From: Semisulcospira habei
Taxonomy: Eukaryota; Mollusca; Gastropoda; Semisulcospiridae
Direction of reading: 5' to 3'
NCBI GenBank assembly: GCA_036245525.1
Contig: BTPG01000005.1
Coordinates: 130,083,820 to 130,147,819, forward strand
DNA: 64,000 nucleotides
This document shows, piece by piece, positions 1 through 11,689 of this stretch. Within the stretch, counting starts at the first letter, position 1. Every line of letters starts with the position of its first letter. Under the pieces are notes generated by a model. It searched no databases. It saw nothing but the letters and a program-made list of their open reading frames with translations, and was not told the origin of the DNA. The translations under genes were made by a program, and so were the position numbers.

Positions 1-62
1 GAGGCATAGGTTCTCATGAGCTCACGCAATTGCAGGGGCTCATAAGAATCTACGCCTCTTGT
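1..62. mobile_element. Family B hairpin at the window edge
   Basis: GAGGCATAGGTTCTCATGAG pairs with CTCATAAGAATCTACGCCTC. Starts at or before base 1. Confidence 0.82.
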
Positions 63-633
63 CTGCCTCATTTACGTCTTTATTCTGCTGGCAAAGTAGG
101 TCATACGTGTTTAGTCTGGGGTAAGTAGTTCACTTGACAAGTTGCCAAGACAGTCAAAGATGTCTGAGTGAAGTGAACATGTGTGAAAGTATGTGTACTG
201 ACAGAGCTTCGGTCGCACTGGGGAAAATGTGCGAAACATAGCGTTTTGGTGCTGGTTTCAGTTTTGTGCATTTATAATTATACGCTACCATATCTGCATT
301 TCATCGGGCGAATATGCAAAAGTGTCAGGTAACATCAACAATAAAGGGCATCAATGGTAATTGCACGCTTGCATACCAAGACCACCAAGGTCCTCTTTTT
401 TTCTTTCTTTCAAAGAACTGCAAAAAAACTGCGTTGATTACAAAATGCAGTTTTATATTCAGGGAGGGCCACACGCACTTCGGTCACAATTGGCGAGCAA
501 AATAGAGAACTGAAACCGTGCACCTGCTCAAACCGCTACCTGAAACCCCTGATCTTATTGCTGAAACTTTAGACAATGTATACTAAACAAAAATTAGGGC
601 CATCAGAATTTCTGATAACAGTTCAAAGACGGC

Positions 634-770
634 TTAACTCATTCAGCGCCAACTAACCATAGGAAGACATGGATCAAGCATGATAGTTCAAGGGTGGTGC
701 CAGAATAGCTTGGCGTCCACAGGCGTAAAGCTATTCTGGCACCACACTTGAACTATCATGCTCGATCTGT
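634..770. mobile_element. Family A hairpin
   Basis: Hairpin core 671-768: GATAGTTCAAGGGTGGTGCC pairs with its mirror. The left end TTAACTCATTCAGCGCC is present; the right end is diverged. Confidence 0.85.
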
Positions 771-1268
771 CTCTAGAATTGTAATTCAGTCCTTCAGATG
801 GCAACGTCAAAATGTGAAGATTTCAGTCCTGGGGTAGAATGTGCTAATGAAATCATAAAACAATTGGGTCTTCCATGTTGATGGAGTTTGAATGTAATTT
901 ATATTTCAGACACTAACCAGATACCCCCTCAAAAAGTATAGTGAAGCAAACAGAGTACAGCAAACAGAGTACAGCTGATGAGATCTACAGGCACTGCATG
1001 AAAGGGCGCAAACCAAACAGAAAACAAGTCAGAGGAAGCCAAGGAGTGTGAAGCAGAAAGAAGTTCTGTTGTCAGTGCAAACAAACCACAGCAGACATAC
1101 TTCAGCAATGAAGAATGATGCGGAACACAAAGCCTGATCACATATGGTGGGATGAAGATCAACTGTGATAGTTTCAAAGAAGTGCCTCATTAAGCTTGTC
1201 AAGAATATCCGCATTATGGCAAATAAAAGCAAAATAAAGCTTCAAAGGGGAGTAAATGCACATGACGC

Positions 1269-1486
1269 TTAACCCATTTAGCCCCAACACCCTACAGCAG
1301 GAGATTGACTGACCATGATAATTCAAGAGTAGTGTCAGATTAGCTTGGCGCCTTTAGGCGCCGAGCTAATCTGGCACTACCCTTGAATTATCAATCATGG
1401 TCAATCCACCTCCTGCAACTGGTACATAGTCGTTAAGTAACACTTCCAAAAGTTAGGAAATGCACCCGTGGGGCTAAAAGGGTTAA
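1269..1486. mobile_element. Family A (A1) TTAA element
   Basis: TTAACCCATTTAGCCCCAAC to GGGGCTAAAAGGGTTAA, 218 bp with the TTAA at both ends; the hairpin with arm CTAATCTGGCACTACCCTTG lies in the middle. A complete example of the subfamily. Confidence 0.93.
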
Positions 1487-1887
1487 GCTGACCACTTCAC
1501 TGCCGGAACAAGCCATTGAACTGCATGAGCTCGAGGCACAGGTCATTATGTGACCCCCGCATATTAGGACCTACTCCTCTTGCTGGCCGCGTTCATACCC
1601 ATGTTCCTTAGACATGTTGAATATTTGGCCGCAAAAAGGTCTGCAATGGTTGCTGGCAGCAAAGGGGTTAAAACAGAACAGCAAGGGCTACAAGCACTGA
1701 CTGCGAGAGGGAGAGAGGTAAAATCACTTCACACAACAGCCACACATGATGGGATGAGTTGAAACTGAAAGTGGTATATTATTACCCCCTTTGTGCATGC
1801 AGCCACCAGTTTTGTGAACAATACCCATGTCTGCATGTACAAAGTGGTTAATGAATGCACACAGATGGGAAATGTGACTGCACCTAC

Positions 1888-1947
1888 CCTTGATATCGGG
1901 GTCTCCATTCATGGGCAAGTCTCCGTAATCCACTCTGGGATCAGGCA
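1888..1947 (-). CDS. NFI: Probable NFI exon after the DNA-binding domain (60 bp)
   Basis: On the minus strand a pyrimidine-rich acceptor (TTGTCGTCTGTCTAG) precedes 1947 and a donor GTAGGTG starts at 1887. The exon enters in phase 1 and leaves in phase 1, exactly continuing the exon that ends at 8559. The peptide is VPDPRVDYGDLPMNGDPDIK. Vertebrate NFI proteins carry a DADIK segment at this position, just before the NGHLxFQD block, so GDPDIK is the recognisable anchor. No exon encoding the following FQDSFVTSGVF block is visible down to position 1, so the gene must continue outside the window. The exon is short, so this is less certain than the DNA-binding exons. Confidence 0.65.
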
Positions 1948-2226
1948 CTAGACAGACGACAAAACAAGTACCGCCATTATACATAGCTGGTGATGCAGTC
2001 ACTCTGTCACTCTCTGTGCATGTGTGTGTGTGTCCCAAAAAGCAATAGGTCCTCTGCCATTGCTGGCTGCCGCTGGCCTGCGCATGGCTACCTGTATGCA
2101 CAGGCTAACATTGGCCAACATCGGACTTCTTGCGCACTGGCGTGTGTGCGCATAGTGTATGTGTGTGCATATAATGAATGTGAATGCACGTTTATCACAT
2201 TCAGTACTTACTACAGCAATAGATGC

Positions 2227-2320
2227 ATTGACCATGCTAGTTAATGGGTGGTGCCGAAATAGCTTGGCGCCTTCAGGCGCCAAGCTATTCTGGCACCACC
2301 CTTAAACCAGCATGGTCAAT
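2227..2320. mobile_element. Family A hairpin
   Basis: GTGGTGCCGAAATAGCTTGG and mirror around GGCGCC; flanked by ATTGACCATG / CATGGTCAAT. Confidence 0.88.
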
Positions 2321-2479
2321 CTGTCTTCAAAATTACTTTGTTGTCATTAAAGGACAACTCCCAACTTTGGGAAGTTCGAACCTTAATGCAGAAACTGACA
2401 CTCGGTCCCCATGCATACTGTCCTCAGTACTGCATAGAATCAGACAGGCGGATGCTTGTGTGCATAATACGCATGCACG

Positions 2480-2615
2480 CGCACACACACCCACACTCTG
2501 TCTCTCTCTCGCTTGCATGTGCCTATATACACATACATCACACACACATATCTGACAAACACGCGCACTCACACTTGCACATGCATACAACACACACACA
2601 CACACAACCATACAT
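2480..2615. repeat. CA-rich imperfect microsatellite
   Basis: Interrupted (CA)n; a (TG)n tract of about 36 bases also lies at 5906-5941. Confidence 0.9.
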
Positions 2616-2937
2616 AATGTAGCTGTGTACCGCAATTCGTGGACCCATAATAAACCTAGCACACATATACTAGGTTAGGGTGCATAAATAGATCTACACC
2701 GTCTGAAGCCCACCTACAAGTAAATATACAGCCGGTTATTTCTGGCTCTGACGGAGCTACATGTTACCGTGTCTCTGTTGTAAATAGGCATCTGACTTGT
2801 TAGTATCATGCAGTATAAGGATACAAGTACACTATGTACATTATAGTCATGTAGCTGAAGCAGAAGGCTGGCGCAGAATGTAAATTAGACAAATTCGAAA
2901 GAACCTGAAGAAAGCTGTGTGTAATATGGATGATCTG

Positions 2938-3040
2938 TTAACCCCTTGACTGCTACTGATGGTAGACAGAAAAGACGCATAGTTACATAATACACGTCTT
3001 TTCCACTAAGCATTATTGTCTGTAGCAGTCAAAGGGTCAA
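2938..3040. mobile_element. Family D hairpin element
   Basis: TTAACCCCTTGACTGCTACTG to GTAGCAGTCAAAGGGTCAA with GAAAAGACG/CGTCTTTTC inner arms; right TTAA mutated to TCAA. Confidence 0.87.
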
Positions 3041-3725
3041 ATGAACGGCATGAACAAAACGCCTATGTACAGGTCTATCAGACTGAATCAGTGAATGCAT
3101 GTGGATTAAGCATTGAAGTAAATGAGGCCAGCAGGAGGCACAGATCTATACAAGCCCAAGCAGCTGAAGGGTATCCACTATCATGAGGATCTGTCTCTCA
3201 AGGGTCATCCTGTTGTGAAAGAATAATTAACACTTTTCAACTCTTCAAACTTCGTCAAAAGTATGCAGAAAACAGTACTGGCCCACCGTGCTGGTCTGGA
3301 GGTATTCATGCAGGATGCAGACAAACATAACAAGGCCAGACTCTCACCCAAACACCCTTCCTAAAGGCCCTCCGCATTAACCCATTAATGCTATGCCAAC
3401 ACCCCCCTTGAACTATCATGGTCATTCTGTCTCCAGAACTGTGAGACAGACCTCAAAAATAGATAATTTCATCCTCAGAATGTAACAAGTTTATCTCACT
3501 AACTTCTGAATGCAGTAGACCTATCATCACTATCTCAAACTGTCAAAAGTATCTTGAGCTATCATGGTTGATAATCTTCCACAATTACTAAGTAGCAGAT
3601 GAGCCTAAAATGGTAAAATATTTACATGTATTAACTAATTCTGTGGAAGTGAACCAGTTATAAAACACGGTGTCGTGAGGTAGACACAGTGTATTCTCAA
3701 AATTGGAAATAAAAGTTTTTCAGAA

Positions 3726-3875
3726 TTCAGAGGTAGGTTGAAACTGCATGCGTTTCGACGAAAACAATCTGTTAAAAACCCAGGCAAACATGCGATATAG
3801 CATGTTTGTCAGGGCTTTTAATCCACTGCTTTTGTCGAAACACTGCAACTTTGACCTACTTCTGATTTTGGAAAT
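3726..3875. repeat. Family M imperfect palindrome
   Basis: CAGAGGTAGGTTGAAACTGC against GACCTACTTCTG, with GCAAACATGC/GCATGTTTGTC at the centre. A right-arm fragment recurs near 33724-33750. Confidence 0.75.
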
Positions 3876-4156
3876 CGTCTATTTGAAAGTCTACAGAATA
3901 CTACATTAAAGTTCTGTAGTAAACAAGTTCTGTGCTTTAGATTTGAACCATATTTCCAGGGTGGTGCCAGAACAACTTGGTGCCAAGCAACTCTGGGACA
4001 TATCTCCATATCGATTTAGTTGTAGTATGTTTAACTGTAACTGTAAGCTGAATGCAATGCTGCAACCCCAAACTACACCATACACAGACTCTCATGAAAC
4101 AGTGTGGCACCTCCCCAATCAAGGTCAATCAAAAAATCAATGATCAGTGTGTCTAC

Positions 4157-4218
4157 TTGCACCATGATATAGTTTTGGAATAGCCGTTAGGCTATTCCAA
4201 ATCTATATCATGGTGCAA
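4157..4218. repeat. Family L short palindrome
   Basis: TTGCACCATGATATAG and TTTGGAATAGCC with mirrors, loop GTTA. Confidence 0.9.
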
Positions 4219-4556
4219 ATGGCATACTATCATCATGGGAAGGGTACAGACTGATCCTAGCACACTGAGAATGCACAGTGGTATCGGGCAGAAAGATCAA
4301 TTCTACAATACCAGCTACATTAGCCTCAGTTTTAGTTTTAACTGATAAATGTGGGTATTTGATACCTTGGGCACAAAACGTTAAAACCTGATGAGTTCCC
4401 AAGTCTAGAGAGCAGAGGCAATTATTACACAGTTAACTTTCATGATTTCAGAGTCATAAAACATGCAGAACAAGTCTGCTTTCCTTTTAACCCATTCATT
4501 AATTGTGTTGTACCCGTCTTTTCTAAGCGTGTTTCTTTCTCCGTTGGGTACTTCGT

Positions 4557-4630
4557 TTTACCCATTGCATGTCGGTAGAGGTTTTTGTCACAAATCATCA
4601 CGACAAAAACCACTACCAACAGTCAACGTC
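4557..4630. mobile_element. Family C hairpin
   Basis: TCGGTAGAGGTTTTTGTCAC pairs with CGACAAAAACCACTACC. Confidence 0.78.
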
Positions 4631-5626
4631 AACACGCAAGGTTAGTAACTTATCCTTCTATGAACTTTGTATTTATTTTCAATAATATTTTAAGTACATA
4701 TCCTCTCATTGTCAGTATTGTACTTTTATTACTTTATAACTTTATTATTATAGGTTTTCCTCCTATGACTGCAGCTGTTATGTACGGTGATTTGTCCTGT
4801 TATTCAAACCATAATGAAAAGCGTACTGATGGATGAATGAACCAGTGACTGTTTAAATGGCCAAGCATTAAAACATATCAAAAAGGACAAAAATGTGTAT
4901 GAAATTTTGTATTACATAGTGTAAAGCTGGCAAGTTCAGTCCCTGCTGCCCTCCAAAAAGGTGGAACTCCCTCAATAGGAAGAAAAATCTCTTGTCTGAA
5001 GGGCAGATGACCTACAACCCATGTAAGCATGTTTTTCATCATTAAACATACATTCCCCAATATTATTAGGTTAACAGAATGTCTAAAACTTTTTGTCATG
5101 ATACACATAATCTCCCAATGTAGGAACCACAATTGATGTCCTAAAAGACATTCTTGCGAGTATGTAATTGTCAACAGCCTTTTGAAGTGGAATGGATTCC
5201 TCATCTGTAAGACAGCATAAAACTGACTCAAACATGCAATATCAGTATTATTTGTTACAAAAAGTGTTTGGACTATGCTGGAATACACAAATTGAAGAAT
5301 CACCATTGTGGCATGTTATGAAACACTGTAGGATGTTATGAAACAAGTTCTGTGCTTTAGATTTGGACCAATAATGCCTAGAAAGGAAATATCGATACAA
5401 TTTCACCCCATTTCTGCCACTATCTATATTTCATTATGTTTCGGGGACCTTTCCTGAACTACCTTCTGACATTCCCCAAATGCTAAGGAACATGGTGATA
5501 ATAGTGAACAGCAAGGTGTTGATCTTAATGTTACTCTGCATCTGCATGGTGAGGAATCACCTTGACCAAAATTGCTGACACCCAAAGGGTTAACATCCCT
5601 TACAGTTGAGTAGTGTGTTCCACGCT

Positions 5627-5676
5627 GGTTGTCTCCCTCAATTCGCTAATGCAGTAGTGAATCAAGGGAGACAACC
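5627..5676. repeat. Family I short hairpin
   Basis: GGTTGTCTCCCTCAATTC pairs with GAATCAAGGGAGACAACC. Confidence 0.88.
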
Positions 5677-5899
5677 TATGTGTAACGTTTGATGTGTCCT
5701 CCATGTGAAGTATAAATCTCCTGAGGTTTTCCAAGTCATAACTACGGTAACCATTGCAACTTTTGGGTCAAGATGCAGACATTAAATAAGGTCCCACCTA
5801 TGATCGATCAACTAAGTATACAGCTAAGTGATACACTAACAACAATCTCATGAATAAACATGAATCTATATTGCTGTCTCAGGTTTCAAGCAACTTGTC

Positions 5900-5942
<43 letters not shown>

Positions 5943-6551
5943 ATGATGGGGTAATGCAACCAACTAAGTGAGCAGTTCTTCATCTTACAGTAATACTCTT
6001 CATACTCAAACTCATTTATAAAATCTCTCGCCTTATGACAAAGGACGCTTCAGTGAAAAGTACACCATCAATTCCGACAAAGACAACAGCATCCATTCCA
6101 TACTGTTCCGATGACTCTTTCCATCAGTACAGATCAGCCTTAGTATCCCAAAATCTGGGAGCCATTAGATCAGATCATGCTAACATGGTAATGAATTATA
6201 TAGGCTTGCATTGTTGCAAAGAAAAACAGGCAGCGAGCAAACAATCCTGGGATGATTGTCACCCTTAGTTGTCCCGTGCAAAGCTATGTGCAGGACAATA
6301 AAGGCTAAAATCAGACTCAGGAACTTTTGCTTGCCGAGTATGCATTTGGGAACCAGAAACCTGTCCACGGCACATTCAATTTTGTGATATGCTGGTGTGA
6401 ACAATACTGAGGTCGACCTGTACATGGGTAACAACCAAGGTACAAAATGCAGACTGACATACCTTCCATCATAAACAGCACTACAACATAATTCATTGCC
6501 ACACCGCCACAGGCTTAACTCATTAAGCCCTGGCATGCTGCGACAGGATGT

Positions 6552-6664
6552 GGATCGACGTATGATAGTTCAAGGGGGAGGGGGGGGGGGGGGTGTCAGA
6601 ATAGCTTGCTGTCTGTAGACGCCAAGCTATTCTCAAACCACCCTTGAACTATCACGGTTGAACT
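6552..6664. mobile_element. Family A hairpin with a G-run insertion
   Basis: The left arm CAAGGGGGAGG contains an expanded G tract that interrupts pairing; the right arm is intact (CCACCCTTGAACTATCACGG). Confidence 0.85.
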
Positions 6665-7144
6665 GTCTCCACAATTGTAACATAGACCTCAGTCACCAAT
6701 GTATCTCAAAAAATTTATAATTTCATCCTTAGAATATAATTAGTTACAGCTTCATGAATCTCTCTGGGATGTAATTTTCTTTGCAAGAAAGAGGTATAAA
6801 TTCCTACGAGCCCATGCAAGAACCTATGAGAATCTATGTCTCTGGCAGATGGGTAAAGGACTAACAACTGGACTGTCTTCCTGTCTGCAGTAGTTGTGAG
6901 GTTGAGTACATAAAATTGAAGCAAGATGTTTGTACAGAATCTTTTTGCAATGTATACAGCACACCCTCCACTTGAGGAAGTAAGAAAGAATCCCGACGAG
7001 GTCTTGCAGTTGCAAATCATGGGGTGGGGGATCACGATAATCTATGTTTCTTCCAGGAAGCAGTATTCTGTGCAGGAATGCAATTAATGAAAGGATAGGA
7101 ATTAGGCCTTTCCATCTTGTTACACTAATGCATGAAATAAATTT

Positions 7145-7328
7145 GATTGACAGTTCAAGAGCAGTGCAAGAATAGCTTGGCACCTCTGGGCGCCAAGCTA
7201 TTCTGGCACTATCCTTGAACTAAAATGGTTGACCTACCTCTTAATCTGCAGTGTAATGTAGCCTTCCTAAGAGTACTGATGCACAAATTTGAAAAATTTC
7301 ACTTTCAGCCTCCGGTTTTAATGGGTTA
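7145..7328. mobile_element. Family A (A3-like) element
   Basis: Hairpin 7145-7234 followed by a diverged arm ending TTTTAATGGGTTAA. Confidence 0.8.
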
Positions 7329-7379
7329 AGGAAAGGAGAGAATACAAAAGAACATACTTCAATACAATGGTGTGTTGAC

Positions 7380-7440
7380 CTCAGATCTGCGATTCTGGGC
7401 CTTTTGGTACAGACCAGTAAGGACCAAAATCAGAGAACTG
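7380..7440. repeat. Family E hairpin, diverged
   Basis: GATCTGCGATTCTGGGCC against GGACCAAAATCAGAGA. Confidence 0.65.
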
Positions 7441-7650
7441 GGACATCAGTGTATTTACTGCACATGAAGATGATGCATGCTGACAGTGCAAGTCATATGA
7501 AAATGGGATTTTTCTGATCACTTGGAAGGGCGTGCTGGCTTGTGTACAAGCGTCTGTGTGAGGAAAGGCTGTAGTAAATCAGGAGCACTGAGAAAATGTG
7601 TGTCTTTGATTGTAGGCAACCATTCCTGAATATGCCTAGATCTGTTTTTC

Positions 7651-7752
7651 TTAACCCTCTGACTGCTACTGATGATTCTGCTCAGTGGAAAAGACGCGTA
7701 GTTGAAGGTCTTTTCCACCGAGCGATAACATCAGCAGCAGTCAAGGGGTTAA
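7651..7752. mobile_element. Family D TTAA hairpin element
   Basis: TTAACCCTCTGACTGCTACTG to GCAGTCAAGGGGTTAA, with GGAAAAGACGCG/GTCTTTTCC inside. Other copies: 2938-3040, 18001-18074 and 19629-19733. Confidence 0.88.
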
Positions 7753-7757
7753 CAAGC

Positions 7758-7950
7758 TCAACCCATTTAGCCCAGATGCACTACAGCAGGAGATGGATCA
7801 ACCTTGGTAATTCAAGGGTAGCACCAAATTAGCTTGGCGCCTAATGGTGCCAAGCTAATATGGCACTACCCTTGAATTAACATGTTCGATTCAACTGGTA
7901 CATAGTCATTAGGTGACACCTGAAAGTGGCCATGGGGTTAAATGGGTTAA
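7758..7950. mobile_element. Family A (A1) element directly after a family D element
   Basis: CAACCCATTTAGCCCAGATG to GGGGTTAAATGGGTTAA. Only a few bases separate it from the family D copy ending at 7752. Confidence 0.9.
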
Positions 7951-8251
7951 GACCGTGTTGATGAAGTATGCTACATTGTACAATAAATAAGTTCAGGGAA
8001 GAACACAATTTGCAATAATCTTTGCGCGAACTAACCAATGCAAAAAATAAACAGTCACATTATGTGAATCATGCTCCTCTTTGAAGCAAACCATTCTGTT
8101 AGTGTTACTATGCATTTTTTAAAAACATTCACTGGAAAAAAAAGTGCCGAGACAACAAAACGCATATATATTTGTCCTTGTCTCTCTCCCCTGATGTTTC
8201 TCTCCTTGTCCATTCTTGTATTTTGCGTGAGGGTAACATTACTGATTTGAT

Positions 8252-8343
8252 TTAACCCTCTGTGTGTCGGTAGTGCTTTTAGTTGCAACGATTCCAACAG
8301 TAATCATCGCGACTAAAGCCACTTCTGACACCCAAAGAGTTAA
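8252..8343. mobile_element. Family C TTAA hairpin element
   Basis: TTAACCCTCTGTGTGTCGGT to GACACCCAAAGAGTTAA; inner arms GATTCCAACAGTAATC. It begins about 215 bases downstream of NFI exon 4. Confidence 0.88.
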
Positions 8344-8558
8344 CATCCAATAGTGCACTTTATTTCAGTAATATTGACATTTTATTTATGTCACTTTTTC
8401 CTATTGAATATTACTTTGATTTTCTTCCTGTTGCCTCACATCACCTTCATAAAGCGTTTTTGAGCCTGGTTTGCGGGAAAGGCCACTATATAACATATGA
8501 CCACTCTTACTAATATCATCATTAAAATTCACAAGAGAAAACTGCTAGTCCTGCTCAC

Positions 8559-8742
8559 CATAGCTGTGTATGAAGTTAGCGAGGTAGAGGTCAAGTTCGC
8601 GTACTGAGACGGAGATGTGGTGTGGGTTGACACAGAGGTTGGGGTGCACGCAGCTGTGTGCCTTCTCCAGCCGCTCTCCATCGGTACTCTCCAGTGGGAT
8701 GGCCTTGAACAAGATGACCATCACAAGGTCCAGGCGCCACAC
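8559..8742 (-). CDS. NFI: Nuclear Factor I, DNA-binding domain exon (C-terminal part)
   Basis: This 184-bp exon starts in phase 0 after acceptor CTACAG and ends in phase 1 before donor GTGAGC (8558). It encodes [57 protein letters not shown] and IHSY, the end of the NFI DNA-binding and dimerisation region. C and H residues in [14 protein letters not shown] match the conserved cysteine/histidine cluster of the family. Reading past the donor gives GEQD and then leaves family similarity, which supports the splice site. The intron that follows to the next candidate exon is about 6.6 kb and contains many hairpin elements. Confidence 0.95.
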
Positions 8743-8913
8743 CTGTAGCCAGAAAACAAGTGTGTTAGTTTGTCATCTTGCACCTTGTGGTACACCACAT
8801 CTACATCATGTCAAAGAATTGTGCACTGCTCCCAGATTCTGGACCGTACACTATACAGGACAGTCGTCAATTTTTAAAAAAAATCACTTACCAGGACATA
8901 ATTGGTAAAAATA

Positions 8914-9313
8914 GTATAACCTGTCTTGAGCAACCACTTTTTTTTTGCCAGAAAAGAGAAGTTTAACCCATATCATACTGAGGCTAAAAGCTTAAATTTT
9001 GTACACTGTCATATATATGCAAGCTACATGATAGACAGTACTTACAGATAAGGATATATAGACCAATGGCTTTAGTTCAAGGGTGGTGCCAGAATAGCTT
9101 GGCGCCTAGGTGCCAAGCTATTCTGGCACTACCCTTGAACTATTTTAGTCAAACTTATTTCACCCACTGGTGTATTCCGAATGATATGGGTTAAAAAGAC
9201 AGATGCTGTCTCAAGAGAAGTCTTGAAGTGCAAAACCGTCGCCACCTGGACGATGGTCTTGAACGACAGGTGATCTCTCACAAAGGTGGTTGTTCAAAAC
9301 AGGTTCTGTTGCA
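8914..9313. mobile_element. Family G repeat carrying a family A insertion
   Basis: Left end AACCTGTCTTGAGCAACCAC, right end GGTTGTTCAAAACAGGTTCT. A family A element occupies 8963-9194, between AGAAGT and AAAGACAGATGC. Uninterrupted copies read GGTCTTAAAAGACAGGTG here. Confidence 0.85.
8963..9194. mobile_element. Family A (subfamily A3) TTAA element
   Basis: Begins TTAACCCATATCATACTGAG and ends ATTCCGAATGATATGGGTTAA; the central hairpin (about 9071-9146) carries TTCAAGGGTGGTGCCAGAAT and its mirror. An inverted copy of the same subfamily lies at 17666-17891. Confidence 0.92.
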
Positions 9314-9400
9314 GTGCAGTAATGAAATACCATTCGAGTTCTGCGCCTTGTTTGGGCTCACAAGTTACAATGGACATGAGGACTGCAAGGTCCAGATAAA

Positions 9401-9491
9401 TGAGTGAGCATAGTCCTGCACCAGCCACTAAGCAAGGTGCTCTGCTATAGCAGAGCACCTTGCTTAGTGGCTGGTGCAGGGCTAAGCTCAA
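9401..9491. repeat. Family H long hairpin beside NFI exon 3
   Basis: CTGCACCAGCCACTAAGCAA, GGTGCTCTGC, TATA, then a perfect mirror (GCAGAGCACC and onward); outer TGAGTGAGCATAG/CTAAGCTCA. A diverged copy lies at 25047-25139. Confidence 0.93.
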
Positions 9492-9540
9492 TCACACAGC
9501 TGGCCCCAGGCACCAAGCTACAGAACAACATCTACGTTTA

Positions 9541-9780
<240 letters not shown>

Positions 9781-10135
9781 TCAACAGCTAAAAATAATAA
9801 TTTTTAGCTTTAATGGTCAACAACTTCTCATAAGCATTTGCCGGAGTTCATGTTCACTGGGGCTCATGAGAATCTCAGGCTGCATGCAGATGGCAGATGG
9901 TTCCTGAGAAACCCGTTCATCAAGTTCATGGCATTTCATGGTCACATGTGAATGCAATGAGAATGTTGGGAGACGTGGGAGTCGGTACGATGGAGAATTG
10001 CCGACTCCTAAAATATTGTGTCATAAATCTTTCCACTGATGCAGCTCACTTGACGCAGTAAAGAAAACCAGCCATTTAGCGCTGCTTATACATACATCTT
10101 CAAAAAGGTATGCCAGAAAATGCAACTAAACAACA

Positions 10136-10230
10136 TTAACCATTTGGTTGTTGGTAGCGCTTTTTATCAAGGTGATTCAGTCCTGTTTGCATTACCTCAA
10201 AAAAAGCACTACCAACAGCCAAAGGGTTAA
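10136..10230. mobile_element. Family C TTAA hairpin element
   Basis: TTAACCATTTGGTTGTTGGT to ACCAACAGCCAAAGGGTTAA. Confidence 0.88.
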
Positions 10231-10510
10231 ATGCCTGAAACAAAAACTTTCAAGCCGCAACGGACCTAATTCTTTCAGTTTCAGTCACACAGCAGAGTGT
10301 GTTCCAATTACAAATCCACTCATGAATCATTGAAAGACAGTTCTCATCAACAAAGCAGAAGTCAAAGCAGCAAGGCAAATGTTAAAATGCCATGGCTGAA
10401 ATAGATCAGGTGGGATGCTGAACACAGGAAACGCAGATTACTGTTAAACCCCACTACTTTGACCCCCTCATACATACAGTCACCGGGACCGTTACAGTAC
10501 CAGTACGTCT

Positions 10511-10724
10511 GCGCGCATTTAGCCCGACACACAGCAGGAGATAGATCGACCATGCGAATTCAAGGGTAGTGGCAGATTAGCTTGGCGTCATCAGGTGCCA
10601 AGCTAATCAGGCACTACCCTTGAATCAGCATGGTCGATCCATCCCCTGCAAATGGTACACAGCTGTTAGGTTAGGTGGCACCTCTAAAATTCAGGAATGG
10701 CGGCCTTGGGGTTTAATGTGTTAA
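10511..10724. mobile_element. Family A (A1) element
   Basis: CGCGCATTTAGCCCGACACA to GGGGTTTAATGTGTTAA; hairpin arms TTCAAGGGTAGTGGCAGATT and mirror. Confidence 0.9.
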
Positions 10725-11228
10725 CCCACTAATCATGCAATGAAAATTGGTCGCATATCATAGTCATTACTACTTTGTTAGTGAACACCGTTGCCTCCAA
10801 TTTCTTTCCTTACTTCAAGCAATAAGCACATCCCCCCCCCCCTCCCCCCCCCTAAAAAAAACAACAACAACAAACACAAACACCTAATTTTCTGACCGTG
10901 TTCTGTGCATATTGGTCGCAAATCATATCATAAAAGATGGCACCGGCCTATGACGATGTCAGAGTCTGATGTAACGGACATCAGGACACATTCCAATGTT
11001 TTAATTTTATTTATTTTTTACATGGAAACATATAGCAATAAACTATCTTATCTTATAGTTGTTTTTTTTTTTTTCATTTCCTGCCCTACTTCAAGCATTG
11101 AACTGGTAACAAAAACACCTCATTTTCTTTTAGCTACTGACAAGCTCCTGCCCCAATTTCCTCAACACAGGCACATACAAAACCAATCATAATACACTTT
11201 TCGCAAAGGCATTCCATAATTATTATGT

Positions 11229-11293
11229 GCAAGAGGCATAGATTCTCATGAGCCTCCGCAGCTGCAGGGGCTTATGAGAATCTTTGCTTCTTG
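11229..11293. mobile_element. Family B hairpin
   Basis: GCAAGAGGCATAGATTCTCA and imperfect mirror. Confidence 0.85.
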
Positions 11294-11465
11294 ATGACCA
11301 AGATCTGCTCCCTCTGTTCCTTAAAATGCAGGAGTTATTAGGGATTAAAGGCGCAGCAGCTGTCAAGGGTTGTTGTGTGCTCTGCTGGCGAGAAGAAAGC
11401 GAGTCAAAGAATGAATATACAGCTGAAGTGCCTACCGCTCAAAGGGGTGTGTGGCAGGGAAAACA

Positions 11466-11689
11466 TTAACCCTTTTTATCCTGATACACTACTGCTCAAA
11501 ATTAGTTTGATTATCATAGTTCACAGGTGGTGCCAGAATAGGTTGGTGCCTGAGAGTTGCCAAGCTATTCTGGCACCTCCTTTGAACTAAAATGGTTGAT
11601 CTATCTCCTAATCTGTAATTTATATAGTCTTCATAGGACGACAAACCAACTTTTCTTTAAAAATTCTGCCTCGGGATGTAGTGGGTTAA
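11466..11689. mobile_element. Family A (A3-like) TTAA element
   Basis: TTAACCCTTTTTATCCTGAT to GGGATGTAGTGGGTTAA with a diverged hairpin at about 11510-11600. Confidence 0.88.

Larger units (their letters stand above)
1948..8558 (-). other. NFI intron between exons 4 and 5
   Basis: 6.6 kb with hairpin elements of families A, C, D, E, I, L and M. The stretches 3050-3720, 4640-5600 and 5950-6500 hold nothing I can recognise; 4878-5306 has an open minus frame without features of a known protein. Confidence 0.6.

Noticed and set aside
1724..2101. 125-codon minus-strand open frame taken as a whole gene
   Set aside because: Only the 60-bp part at 1888-1947, in the appropriate frame, fits NFI; the rest reads through an acceptor, a donor and non-coding DNA.
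4878..5306. 142-codon minus-strand open frame
   Set aside because: No recognisable domain and no splice or codon-usage support; A/T-rich intron sequence.
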